A stretch of 64,000 nucleotides of DNA from Halofilum ochraceum (lineage in GTDB: Bacteria > Pseudomonadota > Gammaproteobacteria > XJ16 > Halofilaceae). Below the pieces are notes generated by a model that was not told the origin of the DNA, did no database searches, and saw nothing but the letters and a program-made list of their open reading frames with translations. Position numbers and translations under genes: made by a program. Shown one piece after another: positions 46,589 to 55,848 of the stretch (position 1 is the first letter of the stretch; each line of letters opens with the position of its first letter). Where the stretch lies: the NCBI RefSeq assembly GCF_001614315.2, contig NZ_LVEG02000008.1, positions 1-64,000 of the forward strand, written 5' to 3'.

Positions 46589-46843
46589 ATGGTCAGCAAT
46601 CGCGAAGAACTGTTCGACGAACTGCGCACGATCCTCGTGGAAATGTTCGAGCTCGATGCGGCTGATGTCGTGCCCGGGGCCCGTCTGTATGAGGATCTCG
46701 ATATCGACAGCATCGACGCGGTCGATCTCGTCATCCGTCTCCGCGAGCTGACCGGCACGCGGGTCGACCCCGAGGATTTCCGGTCCGTGCGCACGGTCCA
46801 GGATGTTGTCGACACGACCGCCAGACTACTGGCAACCGCCTGA
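46589..46843 (+). CDS. acyl carrier protein 1 of the APE operon (ApeE/F-like)
   Basis: An 84-residue ACP with phosphopantetheine serine S41 in LDIDSIDAVDL. ATG at 46589 follows a GGGGTGG ribosome site; the longer upstream frame is not protein-like. It is the first gene of the 18-gene plus-strand operon and overlaps the next gene at TGATG. Aryl polyene systems use two ACPs; the second here is at 60276. Confidence 0.9.
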   Translation: MVSNREELFDELRTILVEMFELDAADVVPGARLYEDLDIDSIDAVDLVIRLRELTGTRVDPEDFRSVRTVQDVVDTTARLLATA

Positions 46844-47403
46844 TGAATCGCTGGCTCGCGCGGGCGATCGCGGCGATCGCCGCGATCTACCCGTTCATTG
46901 TCTGGTTCTCGCTCGATACGCTGCCCGTCGCATTCCTCGGGCTGCTCCTGCTCGCGCTCGCGCTCGGTCGCCTGGTGCTGCTGGGGCGAGCCCCGGGTGA
47001 ACCGCTGCTGGTAGCGGCCGGGGTGATCGCGATGGCCGCGGCGGGGATCTACACGCTCATCAGCAGCAGCAGCGAGGGGCTGCGCTTCTACCCGGTGCTG
47101 ATGAGTGCGGCGATGCTGTGCCTGTTCGGCTGGTCGTTGAGACAGCCGCAGTCGATCGTCGAGCGCTTCGCCCGGATCATTTACCGCGAATTCCCCCCCG
47201 AGGCGGCCGTCTACGCGCGTCGCGTGACGGCCGTATGGTGTGCATTCTTCCTGATCAATGGGCTGATCGCGCTGTGGACCGCCGTGGCCGGCAGCTGGGC
47301 GGTCTGGACGCTCTACAACGGGTTCATTTCCTACATGCTGATGGGGCTGCTGTTCGTGGGCGAATATGCGGTCCGGCAGAGGCTGCTGGGCGCAACCTCG
47401 TGA
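46843..47403 (+). CDS. COG4648-type membrane protein (ApeG-like position)
   Basis: A 186-residue integral membrane protein with five to six helices, including AIYPFIVWFSLDTLPVAFLGLLL, LLVAAGVIAMAAAGIYTLI and FISYMLMGLLFVGEYAV. REFPPEAAVYARRVTAVWCAFFLING resembles the COG4648 proteins that follow the ACP in aryl polyene clusters. Its biochemical role is not established. It overlaps both neighbours (TGATG and GTGA). Confidence 0.78.
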   Translation: MNRWLARAIAAIAAIYPFIVWFSLDTLPVAFLGLLLLALALGRLVLLGRAPGEPLLVAAGVIAMAAAGIYTLISSSSEGLRFYPVLMSAAMLCLFGWSLRQPQSIVERFARIIYREFPPEAAVYARRVTAVWCAFFLINGLIALWTAVAGSWAVWTLYNGFISYMLMGLLFVGEYAVRQRLLGATS

Positions 47404-49115
47404 GCATCCCCGTGGTCCCGCTCGCGCGGCTCCATGCCGCTGATCGCGACCCTGCGCGCCCGGCGTTCATCCATCGCGGCCGGATGATCGATCACGCCAC
47501 GCTCCAGGCCGATGTCGCTGCGCTGGCATCCGATCTGCAGACACGGGGTGCGCGCGACTGGGCGCTGCACCACGAAGATGCGTATCCGTTCACGGTTGCG
47601 CTGCTGGCGATCCTGGCGACGGGTGGCCGTGCCTGGTTGCCGGCCAACGCGACGGCGGGCACCGAGGAGAGCCTGCGGGCGTATTGCGACGGCTGGCTCG
47701 GGCCTGACTGGTCCACCGGGCGCCCGATCCCGGTGGCAACGGATGCCGGGCCCTCGCCACTGCCCGCGCTGAGCGGACGGATCGTCGTATTCACTTCGGG
47801 CTCGACCGGCGAACCGCAGCCCATTTCCAGGACGCTGGCGCAGTTCGATTGCGAGGTCGAGGCGCTGGAGCGTCTGTGGGGTGGAACGCTCGGTGACGCA
47901 CGGATTCTGGGCACGGTCAGCCATCAGCATATCTACGGTCTGCTGTTCCGGGTGTGGTGGCCCCTCGCGGTGGGGCGCACGTCCTGCAGTGAGCGCTTCT
48001 TCGAGGCACGCGATGTACTGGCCGCGGCGGCGGACGCGCCGACTGCGGCATGGGTCGCCAGCCCGGCCCATCTGCGCCGACTCCAGCAGGATCTCCCGTG
48101 GGACCGCGCCGACGGCCATCTGCGGATGATTTTCTCCTCCGGCGGACCGCTGCCGGCGGAGGCGGCGGGTGAGTGCGCCCGATTCTCGGGGCTCTGGCCG
48201 ACCGAGATCTATGGCAGTTCGGAGAGCGGCGGCATCGCCTGGCGCACGCAGGCCGACGGGAACGCCTGGTGGCGGCCCCTGCCGGGCGTCGATGTCCGCG
48301 CCGCGGCGGACGGTGCACTGGAACTGCGGTCTCCGCACCTGGCGGATGGTGGGCCGCTCACCCTCAGTGATTCGATCGAATGCGCGCCCGATGGCGGTTT
48401 CCGGCTCGGGGAGCGGCTCGACCGGATCGTCAAGGTCGAGGGCAAGCGCCTGTCCCTGTCGCAGCTCGAGACCGCGCTGCAGGAACACCCCTGGATCGCC
48501 GAGGCCCGTGCGCTGCTGTTGCGCCGGCGCCGCGAGTCGATCGCCGCGGTCGCCGTGCCGACCGCCGAAGGGGCCGCGGAACTGGAGCGGGTCGGTCGAC
48601 ACCCGTTCACGCGCCGGCTGCGCGAGGCGCTGCTCGCGCGCTTCGAGCCGGTCACGGTGCCGCGTCTGTGGCGATTCCCGGATGCGCTGCCGGTGAATGC
48701 GCAGGGCAAGGTCAGCGAACGCGAGCTGCGCGATCTTTTTGAAACCGCTGCGCCGCGCCGCCTGCCGCAGACCCTGGCGATCGATGGCGACGGACACTCG
48801 TGCGAGGCCCGCCTGCGCGTGCCGGACGATCTCGGCTGTTTCGAAGGCCATTTCCCCGGCCGCCCCGTGGTGCCGGGCGTCGTCCTGATCGGGTGGGCCG
48901 AACACGTCGCGCGACACCATTTCGCGGTTACGGGCGAAGTGCGGGATGTCGAGCGCATCAAGTTCAGCCGGCCGGTCCAGCCCGGGCACGAACTGGTCCT
49001 GCGGCTGGTGCACGATGACGTTCGTCACTGCATCGGTTACCGTTTCCGCTCCGCGGGGGGCGTCGAGGAGTTCGCATCCGGGCGCCTGGTGTTCGCCGAT
49101 GCGCCGGGGCCCTGA
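47400..49115 (+). CDS. AMP-dependent acyl ligase fused to a FabZ-like dehydratase
   Basis: A 571-residue two-domain protein. Residues 1-455 are an ANL-type adenylating enzyme: P-loop FTSGSTGEPQ at 131-140, EIYGSSESGGIAWR, the hinge region GERLDRIVKVEGKRLS and the terminal lysine in NAQGKVSER. Residues about 465-571 are a hotdog dehydratase with H484 in GHFPGRPVVPGVVL. In aryl polyene synthesis the ligase (ApeH role) loads the aryl acid starter on an ACP and the dehydratase (ApeI role) makes the double bonds; here both are on one chain. The start is GTG at 47400, overlapping the previous stop. Confidence 0.87.
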   Translation: MSIPVVPLARLHAADRDPARPAFIHRGRMIDHATLQADVAALASDLQTRGARDWALHHEDAYPFTVALLAILATGGRAWLPANATAGTEESLRAYCDGWLGPDWSTGRPIPVATDAGPSPLPALSGRIVVFTSGSTGEPQPISRTLAQFDCEVEALERLWGGTLGDARILGTVSHQHIYGLLFRVWWPLAVGRTSCSERFFEARDVLAAAADAPTAAWVASPAHLRRLQQDLPWDRADGHLRMIFSSGGPLPAEAAGECARFSGLWPTEIYGSSESGGIAWRTQADGNAWWRPLPGVDVRAAADGALELRSPHLADGGPLTLSDSIECAPDGGFRLGERLDRIVKVEGKRLSLSQLETALQEHPWIAEARALLLRRRRESIAAVAVPTAEGAAELERVGRHPFTRRLREALLARFEPVTVPRLWRFPDALPVNAQGKVSERELRDLFETAAPRRLPQTLAIDGDGHSCEARLRVPDDLGCFEGHFPGRPVVPGVVLIGWAEHVARHHFAVTGEVRDVERIKFSRPVQPGHELVLRLVHDDVRHCIGYRFRSAGGVEEFASGRLVFADAPGP

Positions 49116-49193
49116 GCGCCGCACCTGCCCGCAGGGTCCGCGGGTCGGGCAATACCGATTTCAGTACCCGTTTACGTTATCCGGAGCATACGC

Positions 49194-50735
49194 ATGCAGG
49201 AAATGCCGCAGGTGGTGTTCGATGGGACGCCCCTGAGCGCCGCCGCGATCACCGCGATCGCCGAACGGCGCCAGCCGTCCGTACTCAGTGGCGAACCCGC
49301 CTTCGTCGAGCGGATCGACCGCGGGGCCGAGTTCATCGACCGCGTCTGGCAGGAGGAGGGGGTCGTATACGGGGTCACGACCGGCTACGGCGATTCGTGC
49401 AGCGTGTCGATCCCGCCTGGGCTCGTGGAGGAACTGCCGCAGCATCTGTATACCTTCCATGGCTGCGGGCTCGGCGATATTTTCGATGAATCCGAAACGC
49501 GGGCCATCCTCGCGGCGCGCCTCGCGAGTCTGGCGCAGGGATTCTCGGGCGTGCGGTACACGCTGCTCGCACAGATCCACCTCCTGATCGAGCACGACGT
49601 CCTGCCCGTGATCCCGAAAGAGGGCTCGGTAGGCGCCAGCGGCGATCTCACGCCATTGTCGTACGTGGCGGCCGTGCTCGCGGGGGAGCGCGAAGTGATC
49701 CATGCGGGCCGCCGGCGTCCGACCGCGGAGGTGTTCGGCGAACTCGGCATCGAGCCGATCGTGCTGCGGCCCAAGGAAACGCTCGCCATCATGAACGGCA
49801 CGGCCGTCATGACGGCGCTGGCCTGTCTCGCGCTCGAGCGGGCCCGCTACCTGTGCCGACTCGCGAGTCGGATTACATCGCTCTCCGTGCTGGCCCTGCA
49901 GGGCAACGCCAATCATTTCGACCCGCGCCTGTTCTCGGTCAAGCCGCATCCCGGCCAGGGCGAGGTCGCACGGCGTATCCATGACGATCTGGGCGGCGGT
50001 GATCACCGCCGCCAGAGTTCGCGTCTGCAGGACCGCTACTCGCTGCGCTGTGCACCGCACGTGGTCGGGGTACTCGAGGATTCGCTGCCGTGGCTCACGC
50101 AGTTCATCGAGACCGAACTCAACAGTGCCAACGATAACCCGATCATCGATCCCGAGCAGGAACGGGTGCTCCACGGCGGGCACTTCTACGGAGGCCATAT
50201 CACGTTCGCGATGGACTCGCTCAAGACCGCCGTAGCGAACGTGGCCGATCTGCTCGATCGCCAGCTGGCGCAGCTCGTCGATCCGAAATTCAATCACGGT
50301 CTGCCGGCGAACCTGTCCGGCGCGCAGGGCGCGCGGCGGCCGCTGAACCATGGCTTCAAGGCGGTGCAGATCGGGACCTCCGCTTGGGCGGCGGAGGCGC
50401 TGAAGCTGACCATGCCGGCCAGCGTCTTCTCGCGCTCGACCGAGAGTCACAACCAGGACAAGGTGAGCATGGGCACGATCGGGGCCCGTGATTGCCTGCG
50501 GGTGCTGACGCTCACCGAGCAGGTCGCGGCGGCGACCCTGATCGGCACGAGTCAGGGCGTGTGGCTGCGTGAACGTTCGGAAGAGATCGACGTGACCGCG
50601 ACGGCCGGCGTCCGCACCACGCTCGAAGAAGTCGCGGCGGTGTTCCCGATGCTGATCGAGGACCGCCCCCTGGAGACGACCCTCCGCGATCTGCTCGGAC
50701 GTATCGGGCGCCGGGAATTCACGCTGTATGAGTGA
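49194..50735 (+). CDS. aromatic amino acid ammonia-lyase (HAL/PAL/TAL family), probable starter enzyme
   Basis: A 513-residue MIO-dependent lyase. The self-forming cofactor triad Ala-Ser-Gly is at 148-150 in GSVGASGDLTPLSY, and the catalytic tyrosine lies in VVYGVTTGYG. The selectivity segment reads YTFHGCGLG, with Phe88-His89 at the pair that separates tyrosine, phenylalanine and histidine users; a histidine there fits tyrosine, but the exact substrate cannot be read with certainty. In APE/flexirubin clusters such a lyase makes 4-hydroxycinnamate as starter. ATG at 49194 follows GGAG. Confidence 0.88.
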   Translation: MQEMPQVVFDGTPLSAAAITAIAERRQPSVLSGEPAFVERIDRGAEFIDRVWQEEGVVYGVTTGYGDSCSVSIPPGLVEELPQHLYTFHGCGLGDIFDESETRAILAARLASLAQGFSGVRYTLLAQIHLLIEHDVLPVIPKEGSVGASGDLTPLSYVAAVLAGEREVIHAGRRRPTAEVFGELGIEPIVLRPKETLAIMNGTAVMTALACLALERARYLCRLASRITSLSVLALQGNANHFDPRLFSVKPHPGQGEVARRIHDDLGGGDHRRQSSRLQDRYSLRCAPHVVGVLEDSLPWLTQFIETELNSANDNPIIDPEQERVLHGGHFYGGHITFAMDSLKTAVANVADLLDRQLAQLVDPKFNHGLPANLSGAQGARRPLNHGFKAVQIGTSAWAAEALKLTMPASVFSRSTESHNQDKVSMGTIGARDCLRVLTLTEQVAAATLIGTSQGVWLRERSEEIDVTATAGVRTTLEEVAAVFPMLIEDRPLETTLRDLLGRIGRREFTLYE

Positions 50736-51141
50736 CTGGACCGCGGAAGTCACTTTCGACATCCCGTTCCACGACGTGGACCTCATGGGGATCGTGTGGC
50801 ATGGCCACTATGCCAAGTACTTCGAGTTCGCACGATCGAAACTGCTCGGGGGGCTCGACTACGACTACCGGCAGATGAAGGCATCGGGCTATGCCTGGCC
50901 GGTGATCGAGATGCGGATCCGGTATGCGCAGCCCATGCGGTTTGAGCAGCGCGTCGTGGTCCGGGCGAGTATCGTCGAATACGAGTCGCGGCTGCGGATC
51001 GCCTACGAAATCCGGGACGCCGGTTCGGGCCGGCGCCTGACGCGGGCCCATACCGACCAGGTCGCGCTCGATATGGAGAGCGGCGAGATGTGTTACGCCT
51101 CGCCGCCGGTGCTGCTCGAGAAACTCGGGGTAGCAGACTGA
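50728..51141 (+). CDS. 4HBT-family thioesterase (ApeK-like)
   Basis: A 137-residue hotdog thioesterase of the 4-hydroxybenzoyl-CoA type. The active-site region is FHDVDLMGIVWHGHYAKYFE, with the Asp near residue 18. It overlaps the lyase gene by 8 bases. In aryl polyene synthesis the ApeK-type thioesterase releases or proofreads chains on the ACP. Confidence 0.88.
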   Translation: MSDWTAEVTFDIPFHDVDLMGIVWHGHYAKYFEFARSKLLGGLDYDYRQMKASGYAWPVIEMRIRYAQPMRFEQRVVVRASIVEYESRLRIAYEIRDAGSGRRLTRAHTDQVALDMESGEMCYASPPVLLEKLGVAD

Positions 51142-51725
51142 TGCGGGGCGTGATCCTGATCGCGCTGCTGGTGCTGTTCGGCCCCGCGCCGGCGGTCAGC
51201 GCTCCCGGGGAGTTGCCCGAGCTCGTGCAGCGCGAGACCGCGGTCGGGCGTTTTATTCAGCGGCGTCAGCTGCCGGAACTCGAGCGCCCGATCGTCTCGC
51301 GCGGCCGCTTCGCCTACAGCGCCGGGCGCGGGCTCCTGTGGCTGATCGAAGACCCGGTCGAGTCGCGTCTGGTGATCGACTCGGAAGGCGTCTATCAGGA
51401 CGGAGAGCCGATCCGCGGCAGTGGTGCCTTCGGCGCGATCCGGCCGTTGTTCGAAAGCCTGTTCAGCGGCGACCTGGCGCCGCTTGAGCGCGATTTCGGG
51501 GTCACCCGGGAAGCCGGGGAAGCGGGCTGGCGGTTGTTGCTGAATCCACGCGGTGAGCGACTCGCGGGGGCCCTGGACCGGATCATCATCGAGGGTGCCG
51601 ACACACCCCGGCGACTCGTGATCGAGGCCAGTGACGGCAGCCGGACCGAGATGGAGTTCGCGGACGTCACCCACCCGGAACGACTCGACGAAGCCCTGAT
51701 CCAGGCCTTCGATCGTGCCCGCTGA
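51141..51725 (+). CDS. LolA-like outer-membrane lipoprotein carrier protein (ApeL-like)
   Basis: A 194-residue periplasmic protein with a signal peptide (GVILIALLVLFGPAPAVSA) and LolA-like sequence features, such as GRFAYSAGRGLLWLIEDPVESRLVID and the later GVTREAGEAGWRLLLNPR. It has no lipobox. LolA-like proteins with an MMPL exporter in APE clusters are thought to move the lipid-linked pigment to the outer membrane. It overlaps its neighbours on both sides (TGATG; 11 bases). Confidence 0.82.
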   Translation: MRGVILIALLVLFGPAPAVSAPGELPELVQRETAVGRFIQRRQLPELERPIVSRGRFAYSAGRGLLWLIEDPVESRLVIDSEGVYQDGEPIRGSGAFGAIRPLFESLFSGDLAPLERDFGVTREAGEAGWRLLLNPRGERLAGALDRIIIEGADTPRRLVIEASDGSRTEMEFADVTHPERLDEALIQAFDRAR

Positions 51726-54024
51726 CGGCAATCCCGCCGCGCGCCGGCTTCGGGCGGTTCTCTGGCTGTTCGCCGTGGTTGCCGTGGTGGCAGTCACGGT
51801 TGCCGCATGGCCCGGGGCGGGCTGGTTGCGGACCGATGTGCGTGCACTGCTGCCGGATCCCGGTGGCGGTGCCCGGGTGGCCGAGGCCGCGCGGAGCCTC
51901 GCGGCGCCATTCGAGCAGCGTACCGTCTGGCTCGTCGGCGCCGACAGCGGCGAGCGGGCCGCCGACGCCGGCCGGGCGCTGGCTTCACGGCTGGGCGCGA
52001 CCGGCGTGTTCGAGGGGGTTGATGCGGTAGTCGACCGTACCGCCTACGAGCGGGTCGCGCGCGAACTCTATTCCTACCGCCACGGCCTGATCGCGCCGCA
52101 TACGGCGCGGCGACTGGAACAGGCCCCGAAGGCCTTCCTGCAGGAGCGCCTGGCCCGGCAGTACAGCGTCGCGGGTGCCGCCGGTGGATCGCTCGTGAAG
52201 GACCCGCTGGGCCTCTACAACGGATTCCTGCAGGAGGCGCTGGCGGGGCCCGCGCAGGCTGTAACCACGGTCGACGGGGTCGCGATCGTCGAGGGCCATG
52301 GGCGCCACTATGCGATCGTCACCGCGGATGCACGGCAGGCGGGTTTCGAGGCCCGTGCCGAGCCGCCACTGATCGGCGTCTGGCGCGATTCGCTCGCCTG
52401 GGCCGATGCCGAATCCCTGACCCTGCACGCGACCGGGGCGCCGCTGTACAGTGCTTGGGCGGCGATGAGCGCGCACGGCGAGATCAGCCTCATCGGCGGG
52501 GTCTCGCTGCTGGCGATCGCGCTCCTGCTGATCGGTCGTTTCCGCTCGCCGCGACCGCTGGCGATCGCGGTGATCGTGATCGCGGCCGGGGTGGGGGGTG
52601 GCTTCGCCGGTACGGTGCTGACCTTCGGCGGCATGCACCTGATCACGCTCGTGTTCGGCGCGACGGTGATCGGCGTATCGGTGGATTACGCGTTTCACTA
52701 TTTCAGCGACAGCCTGCGGCCTGACTGGACCCCGGAGGCGGGGCTGCGCCATGTCCTGCCGGCGTTGCGGCTGGCACTCGCGACGAGTGCAATCGCGTTC
52801 CTGTCGCTGGCGCTGGCGCCGTTCCCGGCCCTGCGCGAGGTGGCGGTCTTCACCGTCTCCGGCCTGCTGGCGAGCTGGACCACGGTGGTTCTCCTGTTGC
52901 CCATGCTCGTGCGGCCGCCGGCCTCCGCGCCCCCACCGCGGCATTGGCCGCTTCGATTCGCACCGCGTTTCGTAGTGCTGGTCCCCATCGTGCTGGTCCT
53001 GTCCCTGCCGGGGATTCTCCTGCTGGAACCGGAAGACGACATCCGGCTGCTGTACGCGACGCCCGAGCGCCTGAGCGCCGATGATGAACGGATCGGCGAG
53101 TTGCTGCCGCGCCCGGACGCCAATCGCTTTCTGCTGGTGACCGCGGATTCGGAGCAGGCGGTGCTGGAGCGCGAGGAGGCACTCCGGCCCGAACTCGAGC
53201 GACTCATGCAGGCGGGTGCGCTCGACGGCTTTCGGGCCGTCACCGATTGGCTGCCATCGCTCCAGCGTCAACGTGCCAATGAGCGCCTGCTGCGTGGACT
53301 GGTCGACAGTGGGCGACTCGGCGGCTATCTGCGCAGGCTCGGTTTCGGTGAGGCCGGGATCGACCGCCGGGAGGCGGCCATCCGCGAGCCGGGGCCGTAT
53401 CTGGAGCCAGCCGTCGCTGTCGATATCGCGCTGGAGCGCCAGCGCGTGCAATGGCTCGGCTGTGCCGACGGCGAGTGCGCCACGGCGATAGTGGTGATCG
53501 GGGCCGGCGAGGGCGCGGCGCTCGGACGCCTGGCGGCGGACCGGGATGGCGTGCGCTGGGTAAACCGGATCGCGGCGGTCAACGAAGGGATGCGGGAACA
53601 CCGTCACCTGAGTCTGGGCCTGCTCGCGCTCGCCCTGGTACTCGTGGCGCTGGTGCTGTCGCTGACGCTCGGGGTCGCGCGCGGCCTGCGCGTGGTGGCC
53701 GTACCCGCGCTAGCACTGGCGGTGAGCCTTGCCGCGGTCGGCTACAGCGGTGCGCTTTTCAGCGTGTTCAATCTGATGGCGCTGCTCCTGGTGTTGGGTG
53801 TCGGCATCGATTACGCTCTGTTTTATCACTGTGCGCCGACCGAAGGGCGACCGACCGCGGCCCTCGGCATCGGCATGGCGGCGCTGACGACGATTCTCGC
53901 GTTCGGGTTGCTGGTCTTCTCGGACACGCCCGTCATCAGCGCATTCGGTATGACGCTGTTACCCGGCCTGACGGCGGCATGGCTACTGGCTCTCGTCACC
54001 GGGTCCGAGGCATGGAAGGAGTAA
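51715..54024 (+). CDS. MMPL/RND-type lipid exporter (ApeM-like)
   Basis: A 769-residue inner-membrane transporter of the MMPL branch of the RND superfamily, with about 12 helices arranged as 1+5+1+5 and two periplasmic loops of moderate size. The conserved stretches TLVFGATVIGVSVDYAFHYFSD and LLLVLGVGIDYALFYH carry the fourth- and tenth-helix aspartates. The start is GTG at 51715, inside the LolA-like gene. It should export the pigment or its lipid precursor toward the outer membrane, working with the LolA-like protein and the lipoprotein at 55258. Confidence 0.87.
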   Translation: MPADGNPAARRLRAVLWLFAVVAVVAVTVAAWPGAGWLRTDVRALLPDPGGGARVAEAARSLAAPFEQRTVWLVGADSGERAADAGRALASRLGATGVFEGVDAVVDRTAYERVARELYSYRHGLIAPHTARRLEQAPKAFLQERLARQYSVAGAAGGSLVKDPLGLYNGFLQEALAGPAQAVTTVDGVAIVEGHGRHYAIVTADARQAGFEARAEPPLIGVWRDSLAWADAESLTLHATGAPLYSAWAAMSAHGEISLIGGVSLLAIALLLIGRFRSPRPLAIAVIVIAAGVGGGFAGTVLTFGGMHLITLVFGATVIGVSVDYAFHYFSDSLRPDWTPEAGLRHVLPALRLALATSAIAFLSLALAPFPALREVAVFTVSGLLASWTTVVLLLPMLVRPPASAPPPRHWPLRFAPRFVVLVPIVLVLSLPGILLLEPEDDIRLLYATPERLSADDERIGELLPRPDANRFLLVTADSEQAVLEREEALRPELERLMQAGALDGFRAVTDWLPSLQRQRANERLLRGLVDSGRLGGYLRRLGFGEAGIDRREAAIREPGPYLEPAVAVDIALERQRVQWLGCADGECATAIVVIGAGEGAALGRLAADRDGVRWVNRIAAVNEGMREHRHLSLGLLALALVLVALVLSLTLGVARGLRVVAVPALALAVSLAAVGYSGALFSVFNLMALLLVLGVGIDYALFYHCAPTEGRPTAALGIGMAALTTILAFGLLVFSDTPVISAFGMTLLPGLTAAWLLALVTGSEAWKE

Positions 54025-54028
54025 CTGC

Positions 54029-55273
54029 ATGAGTGCGGATCACGATGTCGTCATCATCGGCGCGGGCCCGTCGGGGGCGATCGCCGCGGCCCTGTTGATC
54101 AAGCGCGGCTACCACCCTTTGGTGCTGGAGCGGGCGCAGTTCCCGCGTTTCTCCATCGGTGAAAGCCTGCTGCCGCAGTGCATGGAATTCATCGAGGAGG
54201 CCGGCATGCTGGATGCGGTCCGGGCCGCGGCGCCGGAGTGCGGGTTCCAGTACAAGGATGGCGCCGCTTTCGACTGGGGGGAGCTGCACGAGAGTTTCCA
54301 CTTCGAGGACAAGTTCTCCCCGGGCCACGGCACCACGTACCAGGTACGGCGCGCCGAGTTCGACAAGGTGCTGGCCGACGAAGCGGCGGCGGCGGGGGCC
54401 GATATCCGCTATCGCCATGAGATCGTGGATGTCGATTTCGGCGGCGACCAGCCGCGGGTGACCGCCCGAGATCTGAATGACGACTCGCTGCACTCGTGGA
54501 CCTGCAGTTTCGTGCTCGACGCCAGCGGCTTCGCGCGCGTGCTGCCACGGCTGCTCGACCTCGACCGGCCCTCCGACTTCCCGGTCCGCCAGGCCATCTT
54601 CACGCACGTCGAGGACCGCATCGCCAGCGATGATTTCGACCGCGACAAGATCCTGATCACGGTCCATCCGGACCATTATCACGTCTGGTTCTGGCTGATC
54701 CCCTTCAGCGATGGCCGCAGTTCCCTCGGCGTCGTGGCTTCCCAGGAATTCCTCGACGGCGTGCCGGGCGAACCGAAAGATAAACTGCGGAAGCTGGTCG
54801 CGGATTGCCCCGATCTCAGCCGCCACCTCGCACAGGCGGAGTACGACACGCCCGCCAGTCATATCACCGGCTACAGCGCGAACGTGAAATCGCTCTGGGG
54901 CCCGGGTTACGCGCTGCTCGGCAACGCCGGCGAATTCCTGGATCCGGTCTTCTCCTCCGGGGTGACGGTTGCCATGAAATCGGCGAGCCTGGCGGCCGAC
55001 ACGCTCGGTCGCCAATTGAGCGGTGAGGCGGTGGACTGGCAGAAGGATTTCGCGGAGCCGCTCCAGCAGGGCGTCGATACCTTCCGGACCTACGTGGAGG
55101 CCTGGTACGAAGGGACGTTCCAGGACGTGATCTTCCACGAGGAGAAGCCGGCGGAGATCAAGGCGCAGATCTGTTCGATTCTGGCCGGCTATGCCTGGGA
55201 TACGGATAATCCGTATGTGCGCGAGAGTCGTCGTCGCCTGAAGGTGCTCGCGAGCGTATGCCAGCGCGTGTGA
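54029..55273 (+). CDS. FAD-dependent oxidoreductase with flavin-halogenase motifs
   Basis: A 414-residue flavoprotein of the tryptophan-halogenase/geranylgeranyl-reductase-like group. The FAD-binding GAGPSG is at 11-16, and the family motif PRFSIGESLLP is at 39-49. A lysine (K76) in GFQYKDGAAFDWG lies where halogenases carry the essential lysine, and W220-F-W222-L-I224-P225 matches the WxWxIP motif of flavin halogenases. A second FAD-contact segment is GPGYALLGNAGEFLDPVFSSG. Halogenated aryl polyenes (brominated xanthomonadins, chlorinated flexirubins) are known. Non-halogenating relatives also exist in APE clusters, so the activity is open. Confidence 0.8.
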   Translation: MSADHDVVIIGAGPSGAIAAALLIKRGYHPLVLERAQFPRFSIGESLLPQCMEFIEEAGMLDAVRAAAPECGFQYKDGAAFDWGELHESFHFEDKFSPGHGTTYQVRRAEFDKVLADEAAAAGADIRYRHEIVDVDFGGDQPRVTARDLNDDSLHSWTCSFVLDASGFARVLPRLLDLDRPSDFPVRQAIFTHVEDRIASDDFDRDKILITVHPDHYHVWFWLIPFSDGRSSLGVVASQEFLDGVPGEPKDKLRKLVADCPDLSRHLAQAEYDTPASHITGYSANVKSLWGPGYALLGNAGEFLDPVFSSGVTVAMKSASLAADTLGRQLSGEAVDWQKDFAEPLQQGVDTFRTYVEAWYEGTFQDVIFHEEKPAEIKAQICSILAGYAWDTDNPYVRESRRRLKVLASVCQRV

Positions 55274-55848
55274 GCGCGCGCCGCCCGCTTACCGCGCTGT
55301 CCCTGCTGCTGCTGACCGCCTGCACCCTGACCGGTGTGGGGCACCCGCCGGAGCGGGCGCTTGCGCCGCCCGCGGCGGTCGGGGACCGCTCCTTCCAGCA
55401 GGTATTGACCGTGCGCACCGATGGGAGCGAGCGACGGCTGATCGCGGCCGGCCAGGTCCGCGATGGCGTGCTGGTCCTGGCCCTGCTGACGCCCGAGGGG
55501 GTGGAGCTGCTGCGCTTGCGCCAGGACGCCGCCGGGCTGGACGTCCGGCGCGAGCGTGATCTGCCGCCGGGGATGACGCCGCGCGCCGTTGTCGCGGACT
55601 TCCAGTTGATTCACTGGCCGGTGTCGGCCCTGCGGACTGCGTGGGATGGCCGCTGGGATCTGACCGAGCACGCACGGCAACGGATTCTGTCGTACCGGGG
55701 CGATCCACGGGTTCGCGTCGCGTATGGTGATCGCCCCTGGGGCGAGCCGGTCACGCTCGAGCATCTGCGATACGGGTACCGCCTGGAAGTGAAGACGCTA
55801 TCGCACGATCGGCGCCCGCGGGATGGCGCGCCCGCGACCGGCGAATGA
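55258..55848 (+). CDS. DUF3261-type outer-membrane lipoprotein (ApeN-like)
   Basis: A 196-residue lipoprotein. The signal peptide ends in a lipobox LLTAC, with the acylated cysteine near residue 22. The following residue is not Asp, so sorting to the outer membrane is expected. The rest is a mixed alpha/beta domain (QQVLTVRTDGSERRLIAAGQV, ADFQLIHWP) of the DUF3261 type found beside LolA-like and MMPL proteins in APE clusters. It overlaps the flavoprotein gene by 16 bases. Confidence 0.78.
   Translation: MPARVSARRPLTALSLLLLTACTLTGVGHPPERALAPPAAVGDRSFQQVLTVRTDGSERRLIAAGQVRDGVLVLALLTPEGVELLRLRQDAAGLDVRRERDLPPGMTPRAVVADFQLIHWPVSALRTAWDGRWDLTEHARQRILSYRGDPRVRVAYGDRPWGEPVTLEHLRYGYRLEVKTLSHDRRPRDGAPATGE

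Noticed and set aside
47400-49115. Nonribosomal peptide synthetase module
   Set aside because: There is an adenylating domain but no condensation or carrier domain; the second domain is a hotdog dehydratase.
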